Source: Thermoanaerobaculia bacterium
GTDB taxonomy: Bacteria > Acidobacteriota > Thermoanaerobaculia > UBA5066
Direction: 5' to 3'
DNA: 8,231 nt
NCBI GenBank assembly: GCA_023717585.1
Contig: JAMQPJ010000444.1
Span: forward strand, 1-8,231
Made by a program: the position numbers and the translations under genes. Shown piece by piece: positions 1-5,870 of this stretch (position 1 is its first letter; each line of letters starts with the position of its first letter). The notes under the pieces were generated by a model, which worked only from the letters and a program-made list of their open reading frames with translations, had not been told where the DNA came from and searched no databases.

Positions 1-833
1 TCGGCGTGCACCTCGTAGTGGAGGTGCGGCCCGGTGGAGCGGCCCGAGGAGCCCACGAGCGCCACGAGGTCGCCGCGCCTCACGCGCTGGCCCTCGGCGA
101 CGCGCGCCGCCTGGAGATGACCGAACAGGGTTGTGACGCCGTAGCCGTGGGCGATCTCGACGAACCGGCCGTAGCCCTTGTCCCAGCCGATGCGGACGAT
201 CGTGCCGGATGCGGGGGCGACGACGCGATTGCCGGCGGGCGTCGAGATGTCGATGCCCGTGTGGAACTCGGGGTGGTTCGTGAACGGATCGGGACGGCTT
301 CCGAAGCCCGCCGTGAGGACGCCGGCGGTCGGGACGATCGTGGGAGTCAAGGCAAGCTGGTCGGCCTGAAGGGAGAGCTTCTTCTCGACGAGCTTCAGCC
401 GCGAGGAGAGCAGGGCACCCCGGCGCCCGGCCTCGCTCAGGCCCGAGTCGATGGAGTCCGCGGGGTTGACCGGCACGGCGGAGAGGCCGCCGACGCCGCC
501 CAATCCCGGATCGCGCACCGCCGACAGTCCGGCCACGATCGACAGGCGGCGCGTCCGGTCCTCGAATTCAGCCAGCATCTTCTCGATCGTCTCGAGGCGC
601 GTGTTCGTGAGCGCCGCCCGCGACCGGAGGTCCGAGTTTTCCGCGAGGATCGCGGTGACCTCGCTGTTCTTCCGGATCGAGCGGACCCAGAGACCGGAGA
701 AGGTCACGCCGAGGAGAACCGACACCCCGAAGCAGATTCCCAGGGACCACAGCAGTCGCGAAGAGACGCGGAACTGCCGAAAGCGCGCCTTCGCGTGGGG
801 CAGGAAGATGATCGTGTGCTCTCGTCTCGGCAT
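1..833 (-). CDS. M23 (LytM-type) metallo-endopeptidase, membrane-anchored; C-terminus cut by window edge
   Basis: Zinc endopeptidase of the M23/LytM family, which cleaves peptide cross-links in peptidoglycan in the periplasm or, in catalytically inactive members, activates amidases. 277 codons are visible from an ATG at 833 down to position 3; the C-terminal tail lies outside the window. Seen in the sequence: a basic N-terminus (residues 1-26), one hydrophobic segment at about 29-49 with no obvious signal-peptidase site (so probably an anchor), a polar helical stretch at about 55-95 and another at about 138-160, typical of the coiled coil before LytM domains, then the M23 domain from about 170. 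The zinc and catalytic motifs are complete: H191-x3-D195, H239 in FGHL, and H270-L-H272 in the motif GPHLHYEV. The start is supported by GGAG 8 bases upstream (842-845). It is co-oriented with comM and mltD but separated from them by the inserted segment. An amidase activator is less likely because all active-site residues are present. Confidence 0.92.
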   Translation of the reverse strand, partial: MPRREHTIIFLPHAKARFRQFRVSSRLLWSLGICFGVSVLLGVTFSGLWVRSIRKNSEVTAILAENSDLRSRAALTNTRLETIEKMLAEFEDRTRRLSIVAGLSAVRDPGLGGVGGLSAVPVNPADSIDSGLSEAGRRGALLSSRLKLVEKKLSLQADQLALTPTIVPTAGVLTAGFGSRPDPFTNHPEFHTGIDISTPAGNRVVAPASGTIVRIGWDKGYGRFVEIAHGYGVTTLFGHLQAARVAEGQRVRRGDLVALVGSSGRSTGPHLHYEVHA

Positions 834-841
834 CCGTTTGG

Positions 842-845
842 CTCC
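842..845 (-). promoter_or_regulatory. Ribosome binding site of the M23 peptidase gene
   Basis: GGAG on the minus strand with an 8-base spacer to the ATG at 833. It fixes this start, since no other in-frame start nearby has a comparable site. Confidence 0.6.
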
Positions 846-876
846 GTGGGCGCTCTTTATCCCTCTACTCCACCAA

Positions 877-901
877 GGTCACCGGAACTGGGTCACCGGA
901 A
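877..901. repeat. Short tandem direct repeat upstream of the M23 gene
   Basis: The 11-base word GGTCACCGGAA occurs at 877-887 and again at 891-901, with a 14-base period; ACTG follows the first copy directly and the second after an extra AAA. It lies in the presumed 5' untranslated region of the M23 gene, about 45-70 bases upstream of its start. It could be a regulator-binding site or simple slippage; function unknown. Confidence 0.55.
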
Positions 902-950
902 AAACTGATGCACGGCCCTACTCGGGGCAGTCTTCACTAGAGCGATGGAC

Positions 951-978
951 TTCTTAGTCCCCGGGGTTGACCTGTCAA
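951..978 (-). promoter_or_regulatory. Candidate sigma-70-type promoter for the M23 gene, with overlapping inverted repeats
   Basis: On the minus strand there is a perfect -35 box TTGACA (978-973), a 16-base spacer and a weaker -10 candidate TAAGAA (956-951), giving a 5' leader of about 110 bases before the ATG at 833. The -35 box lies in the perfect inverted repeat TTGAC-CT-GTCAA (967-978). The -10 candidate overlaps a second inverted repeat, GGACT-TCTT-AGTCC (947-960). This arrangement resembles an operator over a promoter. The -35 match is good and the -10 match is only half, so this is a candidate. It would give the M23 gene its own transcription start. Confidence 0.4.
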
Positions 979-1009
979 GGAGAAACCCTCCCTCATTCAA
1001 CTCATTGAC

Positions 1010-1035
1010 AAAAAGGCAGCTAGGTCGTACCCGCC
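1010..1035 (-). terminator. Candidate intrinsic terminator in the left repeat, now downstream of the prepilin gene
   Basis: On the minus strand the 21 bases at 1035-1015 can fold with an outer stem of GGCG against TGCC (one G-T pair) and an inner GGT-ACG-ACC hairpin, with a TAGC bulge on one side. Five T residues follow directly (1014-1010). The stem is short and imperfect and overlaps the comM stop codon, so the call is tentative. In this copy it would end transcripts coming from the prepilin gene. Confidence 0.3.
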
Positions 1036-1160
1036 GGCTCGGAGACTGGACGATATCGAAGGGCCTCGGCCACGTGCCCGACCTGAATCATCCCCGCCTG
1101 CTGGAGGTCCGCGATTGTTCGAGCAACGCGCAGTACTCGCTGAAAACCCCTTGCCGAAAG
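1020..1160 (-). pseudogene. comM: comM 3'-terminal remnant (46 codons plus stop)
   Basis: The minus-strand reading from 1160 to 1020 encodes the last 46 residues of the complete ComM at 5730-7256 (its residues 463-508), followed by the same TAG stop. The only amino-acid differences are two adjacent ones: P489-E490 of the intact protein read V-G here. There is no start codon at the left end of the homology and no AAA+ domain, so it cannot encode a working ComM. The reading frame is still open, and it is the same frame as the upstream prepilin gene. It is either the original comM end displaced by an insertion or a comM end brought in by the inserted DNA. Confidence 0.9.
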
Positions 1161-1217
1161 AACCCCGTCGGCCTCGCCCCCTTGCGGGCGCGAATCAGAG
1201 TTCCTATCCTCGACGAG

Positions 1218-1769
1218 TTACTTCGTCAGCGTTGTGCCAGGCTGCGCTGTGGCACGCTCCTCGACATGAGGGGTTTCGAGTAGCTTTCTGGCCTTCGCCA
1301 GCTCCGCCTGGAGCTTCCTGAGGTCGTCCTGGAGCGACTGAGGTATCTCAGGGGAACGGACCGCTGTCTGGGTGGAGGATGCGCCCCCGGCTTTCCTCTG
1401 AAGGGTTGCGGGCGACTTGATGACCTTGAGCTGCTGCATCTCCCTGACCTGACGCGCGACGTCTTGTTCGGCCTCGTGGAGGCGTTTGTGCAGCGAGCCC
1501 CAATAGGGCTTGCCGATTTTTGGTTGCCCGGCCTTGCCCTTCTCCAGGTGCTGCTTGGCCTCGTCCACGGCTGGTTTCAGCTTGAGGAGGGCCTTCTCGA
1601 CCCCTTCCGCCCAGGAGGCCGCTGGAGAGCCCGGCGCTGCCGCCTCCCGCACCTTCTGCACGGCGGGTAGCAGCAAACCGATGAGCACCGCGATGATGGC
1701 GATCACCACAAGAAGCTCGACCAGGGTGAATCCCGCTCGGCGAGCGGCTCGTCCTTTGAGAGATGACAT
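1218..1769 (-). CDS. Type IV prepilin-like protein with N-terminal cleavage/methylation motif
   Basis: 183-residue protein with a classic type IV prepilin N-terminus. It has a 13-residue basic leader ending in Gly13, then Phe14 as mature residue 1, Glu18 at mature position 5, and a hydrophobic helix from about 14 to 35 (GFTLVELLVVIAII at its start, then LLLPAVQKVREAA). Such proteins are cut and N-methylated by a PilD-type prepilin peptidase and assemble into pili or type II secretion pseudopili, or stay in the inner membrane. This N-terminus resembles the very common one of DUF1559-type proteins, but the rest does not: residues 45-183 are charged and probably helical, with Lys/Glu-rich stretches near 55-80, 95-115 and 145-172 and no cysteine pair. 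The ATG at 1769 is preferred over the in-frame GTG at 1778 because AAGGAG lies 8 bases upstream of the ATG. No prepilin peptidase or pilus gene is in the window. Function unknown; it may be a minor or regulatory pilin. Confidence 0.85.
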   Translation of the reverse strand: MSSLKGRAARRAGFTLVELLVVIAIIAVLIGLLLPAVQKVREAAAPGSPAASWAEGVEKALLKLKPAVDEAKQHLEKGKAGQPKIGKPYWGSLHKRLHEAEQDVARQVREMQQLKVIKSPATLQRKAGGASSTQTAVRSPEIPQSLQDDLRKLQAELAKARKLLETPHVEERATAQPGTTLTK

Positions 1770-1777
1770 GGTGCACA

Positions 1778-1783
1778 CTCCTT
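1778..1783 (-). promoter_or_regulatory. Ribosome binding site that decides the prepilin start
   Basis: AAGGAG on the minus strand, 8 bases before the ATG at 1769. The alternative GTG at 1778 overlaps this site and has none of its own, so the shorter 183-residue protein is the likely product. Confidence 0.7.
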
Positions 1784-1856
1784 GGAATCGAATGAATGGC
1801 CTTGTCTCGAGAGTGATGACGGTCGGCGGAGCGAGAGTAGCCTCTTAGCGGTCACC

Positions 1857-1879
1857 ACTTATTATAAATAACATTCACT
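1857..1879. promoter_or_regulatory. AT-rich divergent promoter candidate between prepilin and sedolisin
   Basis: This short stretch is strikingly AT-rich in otherwise GC-rich DNA and sits between two genes facing away from each other. On the minus strand it holds an exact TATAAT (1866-1861), about 90 bases from the prepilin ATG. On the plus strand it holds TATAAA (1863-1868), about 80 bases before the sedolisin ATG. No convincing -35 box lies at normal spacing for either; a minus-strand TTGAAA (1894-1889) is 22 bases away. The overlapping -10 elements could make the two genes compete or be co-regulated. Confidence 0.4.
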
Positions 1880-1880
1880 C

Positions 1881-1906
1881 GCCCCCTATTTCAAGTGCAA
1901 GGGGGC
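1881..1906 (+). other. Stem-loop in the sedolisin leader
   Basis: A perfect 7-base inverted repeat, GCCCCCT (1881-1887) with AGGGGGC (1900-1906), separated by a 12-base loop. It lies in the presumed 5' untranslated region of the sedolisin. No T-run follows, so it is not an ordinary terminator. It could protect the mRNA or bind a regulator. Confidence 0.5.
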
Positions 1907-1924
1907 TATCGTCGGGCGAACCGG

Positions 1925-1944
1925 CTTCCTTTTTCCGAAGGAGG
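1925..1944 (+). promoter_or_regulatory. Sedolisin ribosome binding site enclosed in a hairpin
   Basis: A strong Shine-Dalgarno sequence, AAGGAGG (1938-1944), lies 5 bases before the ATG at 1950 and fixes the start. All seven bases can pair with CTTCCTT (1925-1931), with one G-T pair and a 6-base loop (1932-1937). The stem would hide the ribosome binding site until it is opened, suggesting translational control. The pairing is read directly from the sequence; its use in the cell is inference. Confidence 0.5.
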
Positions 1945-1949
1945 ATTTC

Positions 1950-4900
1950 ATGAAGCGTCTGCGCTTCCTCGCGGGCCTCCGCGTCTCGGCTCTTTCCGTC
2001 GTTGTGGCCGCCCTGCTCCTGCTCGTGGCGCCCGGGGCCCTCGGCGCGCAGCCCGCCGAAGCGTTCTCGGAGGTCGGATCGGTGCCGCGCGAGGTCGCCG
2101 GAGCCCGCGACATCGCACGGCTCGACGGAGACGTCCGCCTCGATCGCGTGATTCTCGTTCTGAAGCGGCGCGACCCGGACGGCCTCGCGCGCCTTCTCGC
2201 CGATCAGCACGATCCGACGTCTCTGGACTATCGCCGGTGGCTTTCGCCGGCCGAGTTCGAGCGGCGTTTCGGCGCCTCCGGCGAAGACGTTGCCGCCGCC
2301 AGGGAATGGCTCACGAGCCACGGCCTCGACGTGGAGAATGTTCCGGCCGGGCGCGCCGCGCTCGTGTTCTCGGGCCGTGTGGCCGATGTGGAAGGCGCTC
2401 TCGACACCGAGCTTCACGAGGTCTACGCCGAAGGCAGGGTCCGGATCGCGAACGTGAGGCCGCCGCGTCTTCCGGCCGATCTCGCGCGCCGCGTCGCGGG
2501 CGTGCTCTCGCTTCACTCGTTCCCGCGTCGCCACCCGCTCGCGCACCGGAGGCCCAACGCCACGAACGCGGACGGCCACTTCCTCGCTCCCGCCGATTTC
2601 ACGGCGATCTACAACGTGGATCCGCTCGCCAGCGCCGGCTTGAGAGGCGCCGGCCGAACGATCGGCATCATCGGAAGGACCAACGTCAACGTGGCGGACA
2701 CCACCTTCTTTCGCTCGTACTTCGGACTGCCGGTCAACGACCCAGTCGTCGTCCTGAACGGCCCGGACCCCGGAATCTCCGACGAGGACGAGTTCGAGTC
2801 CGATCTCGACCTCCAGTGGGCCGGCGCAGTCGCCCCGCTGGCGCGAACGTCTCTCATCACCTCGGCCTCCACGTTCACGACGGACGGGATCGACCTCTCG
2901 GCGCTCTACGCGGTCAGCCACGACCTCGCGGACGTGGTGTCCGTGTCGTATGGCGCGTGTGAACAGGACGTCGGCGAGGCGGAGACGACCTTTTACACTA
3001 ACGTCTGGGCGCAGGCGGCCGCGCAGGGGACGTCCGTGATGGTGGCGTCGGGAGACAGCGGCGTCGCGGGCTGCCAGGGTGGTTTCGAAGCGACGGGGAC
3101 GAGGGCCGGGGTGAACGGCCTGGGCTCCTCGCCCTATGTCACGTGCGTGGGGGGCACGCAGTTTCTCGACACGGGCAACCCGTCGACGTACTGGAACGCG
3201 ACGAACGACCCGACGACGAAGAAGTCCGTGAAAGGCTACATCCCGGAGGCTCCCTGGAACGAAAGCGGCACGATGCCCGGCGGTTCCGCGCTTTGGGGAA
3301 CGGGGGGCGGCTCGAGCCTCGTCTTCTCGCGTCCGCCCTGGCAGAACGTCACCGGCCTTCCAGCCGACAACGTCCGCTACGTGCCCGACATCGCCCTCGC
3401 CGCCGCCATCCACACGTCGTACCTCGTCGTGCAAGGGCATACGTCCGGCACGAGCGGACTTTCGGGCGTAGGCGGCACGTCGGCTTCGTCACCCGCTTTT
3501 GCGGGCATCGTCGCCCTTCTCGCCCAAAGGGCGGGGGGACGCCTCGGAACCATGAACCCGCTCCTCTATTCAGTCGGTCGCGCGCAGTACGGCGTAGCCA
3601 ACGCATCGGCACCGGCGCCCCTCGCGGCCGGCTCGCCCGCCTTCCACGACATCCTGACCGGCAACAACTCAGTCCCCGGGCTCACGGGATACGCGGCCGG
3701 TCCCGGGTACGATCCCACGACCGGACTCGGCTCCGTCGACGCCGCGGCGCTCGCGTCCGCATTGCCGACCCCGGCGCGGGCGCCGGCCACGACGGATTTC
3801 AACCTCGTGGCGAGTCCGGCGACGCCGGTTCTTCCGGCACACGGCAGCGTCGACGTCAGCCTCGCGCTCTACCAGAGCGGCACGAGCGACGCGGACGTCG
3901 TCGCCACCGTGACGGCCGAGGGCCTTCCGACTGGCGTGACCGCGGAATTCAGCCCGGGGAACCCCGCCAACCTGGCGGCGGGCGTCCTCTCACGCACTCA
4001 GTCCGGAGCGCTCACTCTTCGTGCCTCTGGTGCCGCGGCCGGGACGTATCGCCTCGACGTCACGGCGACATCCGGGTCGGTCGTGCGACGCATCGCCCTG
4101 TTCCTCAGGGTCGGAAGCGGCGCCGCGACGCCCCCGACCGGCGCCCTCGTGCAGGCGCCGGTCGTCCTCGACCTCCACGGGGCGGCCTCGTCGCACTACA
4201 CGTCGGACTTCGTGGCCGTGAACCGCAGCGGAAACGACGCGACGCTCGTTCTCGTCTACGTTCCCGCGGCCGGCACTCCGGGCGCCGGCGGACCCGCCAT
4301 CGCGCGCACTCTGCCCGCGGGGCGGCAGCTCTACATTCCCGACGTCATCGCGTTCCTTGCGGCGAATGGGTGGGCGCTGCCAGTGACCAGCTCCGGCAAG
4401 CTCGGAACGCTCTTCGCGACGTTCGTCGGGGTCAGCGACCCGGCTGCCGTCTTTGCCGGCTCGCGCACGTCCACTCCGAACCCCTCGGCCTCCGTCGGCG
4501 GAGCCTTCGGCACCTTCACGTCCGCCGTTCCGGCGGGAAGCGCGACCGCATCCGAGGACGCCTGGATCTACGGGCTGCGCGAGAACGAGTCCTTCCGTTC
4601 GAACGTCGCCGTGGTCCACGCGCCGGGCACCGTCTCCGGCACGACGTCCGGCCCCGTCTCCCTCGAGATCCAGCTCTACGACGGCGACAGCGGCGGGCTG
4701 GCGGGAGCTCCCCTCAAACAGACTCTTCAGCCGGGCGCTTTCTTCCAGTTCAACTCGATCCTCCGGTACACCCCCGTGCTGACCTTGCTGGGAATCACGA
4801 ACGGCTACGCGCGGGTGCGGCGCACGTCCGGCGCCGACCGGTTCATCGCCAACGGCGTCGTGAACGACGGCGGCAGCGCGGGCGGCGGTACCTCGGACGG

Positions 4901-5648
4901 CAGCCTCCTCGTCTCGAACGCGACCGAGGGCCTCCTGCCGATCGTCCTCGACGTCTCGGGCTCGACGCACTTCACGAGCGACCTCACGCTCACGAACCCG
5001 ACGTCCGCACCCGTCACCGTCACGCTCACGTACACGGCGTCGTCGGCCTTCTCGGGGCAGGGAAGCGGCACCCGCTCGACGACCCTCGGCACCCGCCGGC
5101 AGCTCGTGCAGGCGAACGCGCTCTCCTTCCTGCGCAGCCTCGGTCTTGCAATCCCCACGACGGGCGGTCAGGGCGGCACGCTGTTCGTCACCGGCGCGGT
5201 CGCGCACGCGCGCACGTCCAACCCGAACCCCGACACGGGCGTGGGCGGGTCGTACGGCCTGTCGTATCCGGCGGTCGGAGCCTCCGCGCGCGCGAAGGGA
5301 GAGGCGTGGGTGTACGGCTTGCGCCAGGACGCGGACGTGCGAAGCAACCTCGCGATCGCGGATGCCCGCGTCGGAAGCAGCGAGACGGTCACCTACGTCG
5401 TCGACGTCTTCGACGCCGATACCGGGTCCGCGACGCCCGTCCAGACGCTGACTCGCTCGCTGACGGGCGGAGATTGGACGCAGATAAGCGGGATTCTGTC
5501 GGGGGCCGGCATCGTGCACGGCTACGTGCGCATCCGGCCGGAGTCGGGCACGTCGGACTTCGTCGCGTACGGCGTCGTGAACGACGGGCCCGCGGTCGGC
5601 TCGCGCACTTCGGACGGCTCGTACATTTCGATGGTCGTTGCGAATTAA
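1950..5648 (+). CDS. Secreted sedolisin (S53, pro-kumamolisin family) serine-carboxyl protease with tandem C-terminal domains
   Basis: 1232-residue exported protease precursor. Sedolisins use a Ser-Glu-Asp triad, usually work at acidic pH and remove their own propeptide. In order: a signal peptide (basic start, hydrophobic core about 13-27, cleavage likely near 32-38 around ALGAQPAEA); the pro-kumamolisin domain (about 60-195); the catalytic domain (about 205-605). Active-site residues are all present: E283 and D287 in ESDLD, oxyanion D369 in SGDSG, and nucleophile S511 in GGTSASSP. The calcium site is intact, with D567-I568 and G584, G586, D588 in GPGYD. After the protease come an Ig-like region (about 614-722) and two homologous domains of about 230-250 residues (737-984 and 997-1223). 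Many family members end near residue 600, so this one carries about 600 extra residues, perhaps for substrate or surface binding. The start is set by AAGGAGG 5 bases upstream. It is transcribed away from the prepilin gene and towards comM; its stop is 81 bases from the comM stop. Confidence 0.96.
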   Translation: MKRLRFLAGLRVSALSVVVAALLLLVAPGALGAQPAEAFSEVGSVPREVAGARDIARLDGDVRLDRVILVLKRRDPDGLARLLADQHDPTSLDYRRWLSPAEFERRFGASGEDVAAAREWLTSHGLDVENVPAGRAALVFSGRVADVEGALDTELHEVYAEGRVRIANVRPPRLPADLARRVAGVLSLHSFPRRHPLAHRRPNATNADGHFLAPADFTAIYNVDPLASAGLRGAGRTIGIIGRTNVNVADTTFFRSYFGLPVNDPVVVLNGPDPGISDEDEFESDLDLQWAGAVAPLARTSLITSASTFTTDGIDLSALYAVSHDLADVVSVSYGACEQDVGEAETTFYTNVWAQAAAQGTSVMVASGDSGVAGCQGGFEATGTRAGVNGLGSSPYVTCVGGTQFLDTGNPSTYWNATNDPTTKKSVKGYIPEAPWNESGTMPGGSALWGTGGGSSLVFSRPPWQNVTGLPADNVRYVPDIALAAAIHTSYLVVQGHTSGTSGLSGVGGTSASSPAFAGIVALLAQRAGGRLGTMNPLLYSVGRAQYGVANASAPAPLAAGSPAFHDILTGNNSVPGLTGYAAGPGYDPTTGLGSVDAAALASALPTPARAPATTDFNLVASPATPVLPAHGSVDVSLALYQSGTSDADVVATVTAEGLPTGVTAEFSPGNPANLAAGVLSRTQSGALTLRASGAAAGTYRLDVTATSGSVVRRIALFLRVGSGAATPPTGALVQAPVVLDLHGAASSHYTSDFVAVNRSGNDATLVLVYVPAAGTPGAGGPAIARTLPAGRQLYIPDVIAFLAANGWALPVTSSGKLGTLFATFVGVSDPAAVFAGSRTSTPNPSASVGGAFGTFTSAVPAGSATASEDAWIYGLRENESFRSNVAVVHAPGTVSGTTSGPVSLEIQLYDGDSGGLAGAPLKQTLQPGAFFQFNSILRYTPVLTLLGITNGYARVRRTSGADRFIANGVVNDGGSAGGGTSDGSLLVSNATEGLLPIVLDVSGSTHFTSDLTLTNPTSAPVTVTLTYTASSAFSGQGSGTRSTTLGTRRQLVQANALSFLRSLGLAIPTTGGQGGTLFVTGAVAHARTSNPNPDTGVGGSYGLSYPAVGASARAKGEAWVYGLRQDADVRSNLAIADARVGSSETVTYVVDVFDADTGSATPVQTLTRSLTGGDWTQISGILSGAGIVHGYVRIRPESGTSDFVAYGVVNDGPAVGSRTSDGSYISMVVAN
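4158..4913 (+). repeat. C-terminal tandem domain, unit 1, of the sedolisin
   Basis: Encodes residues 737-988. Shared signposts with unit 2, in the same order, are: PVVLDLHG, HYTSDF, a Gln-Leu near the turn (GRQLYIPDVIAFL), SRTSTPNPSASVGG, AWIYGLRENESFRSN, NGYARVRR, ANGVVNDG and TSDGS. The pattern of short hydrophobic alternations suggests beta-sandwich domains. I do not recognise the family. Confidence 0.8.
4938..5645 (+). repeat. C-terminal tandem domain, unit 2, of the sedolisin
   Basis: Encodes residues 997-1232. Counterparts of the unit 1 signposts are: PIVLDVSG, HFTSDL, RRQLVQANALSFL, ARTSNPNPDTGVGG, AWVYGLRQDADVRSN, HGYVRIRP, AYGVVNDG and TSDGS. Unit 2 is slightly shorter and ends the protein. 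The copies are clearly homologous but well diverged, so the duplication is old. Confidence 0.8.
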
Positions 5649-5716
5649 AGGAGAGAGCGCCCGAATCCCGGCGTGGCCATCGTGGAGACGGGGCCTCGGG
5701 CGTCCTCTTCAGGATC

Positions 5717-5870
5717 GACAAAAAGGCAGCTAGGTCGTACCCGCCGGCTCGGAGACGGGACGGTATCGAAGGGCCTCGGCCACGTGCTCGGGCTGAATCA
5801 TCCCCGCCTGCTGAAGGTCCGCGATTGTCCGAGCAACGCGCAGTACTCGCTGAAAACCCCTCGCCGAAAG
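5717..5870. repeat. Direct repeat, right copy (authentic comM 3' end)
   Basis: Partner of 1007-1160, with 146 of 154 bases identical. It covers the last 46 codons of comM, the stop codon and 13 bases beyond it, ending just past a T-run. Upstream of it (5871 onwards) comM continues intact, so this copy is the functional one. Confidence 0.95.
5720..5745 (-). terminator. comM: Candidate intrinsic terminator at the comM 3' end
   Basis: The same imperfect hairpin as in the left repeat: minus-strand 5745-5725 forms an outer GGCG/TGCC stem and an inner GGT-ACG-ACC hairpin, overlapping the comM stop, followed by five T residues (5724-5720). Preservation in both copies is expected from the duplication, so it is not independent support. 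No better terminator was found between the converging sedolisin and comM genes. Confidence 0.3.

Larger units (their letters stand above)
1007..1160. repeat. Direct repeat, left copy (duplicated comM 3' end)
   Basis: Aligned base by base with 5717-5870 at a constant offset of 4710 and no gaps, this copy matches at 146 of 154 positions. Differences are at 1047, 1053, 1078, 1081, 1082, 1104, 1119 and 1152. Similarity stops abruptly at 1160/5870 inside comM coding sequence, and just beyond the T-run after the comM stop codon at the other end. Both copies have the same orientation. They flank a segment of 4556 bases (1161-5716). Confidence 0.95.
1161..5716. mobile_element. Putative inserted cassette between direct repeats (prepilin + sedolisin)
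   Basis: This 4556-base segment is bounded exactly by the two 154-bp copies of the comM 3' end. It contains two genes that face away from each other, a prepilin-like gene on the minus strand and a sedolisin on the plus strand, and no recognisable integrase, transposase or relaxase. Without it and one repeat copy, mltD, comM and the M23 gene would be consecutive on the minus strand. The left part looks lower in GC: four 60-base lines of the prepilin gene that I counted average about 62%, against about 74% for two lines of comM. Integration of a circular molecule at the comM 3' end would give this arrangement, and so would a local duplication followed by insertion. It is called from structure, not from known mobility genes. 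Confidence 0.5.

Noticed and set aside
6..908. Plus-strand frame opposite the M23 gene
   Set aside because: Antisense shadow; the minus strand has the M23 active-site motifs and a good ribosome binding site.
1167..1185. CGCCC/GGGCG hairpin downstream of the prepilin gene as a terminator
   Set aside because: Only about five base pairs, with no T-run following on the minus strand.
1770..1778. GTG at 1778 as the prepilin start
   Set aside because: It overlaps the AAGGAG site that is correctly spaced for the ATG at 1769.
1875..3440. Long minus-strand open frame (521 codons) opposite the sedolisin
   Set aside because: It has an Arg/Gly/Val-rich composition typical of high-GC antisense frames and no domain. 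The plus strand carries the full sedolisin motifs.
3990..5519. 509-codon minus-strand frame opposite the sedolisin C-terminus
   Set aside because: Arg/Gly/Ala-rich antisense shadow without motifs, opposite a conserved tandem-domain region.
5687..5704. GACG...CGTC inverted repeat as a sedolisin terminator
   Set aside because: Only four base pairs and no T-run after it on the plus strand.
1161..5716. Terminal inverted repeats or a transposase of an insertion sequence
   Set aside because: The inner edges of the segment share only short GC-rich words, and no transposase or integrase frame is present.
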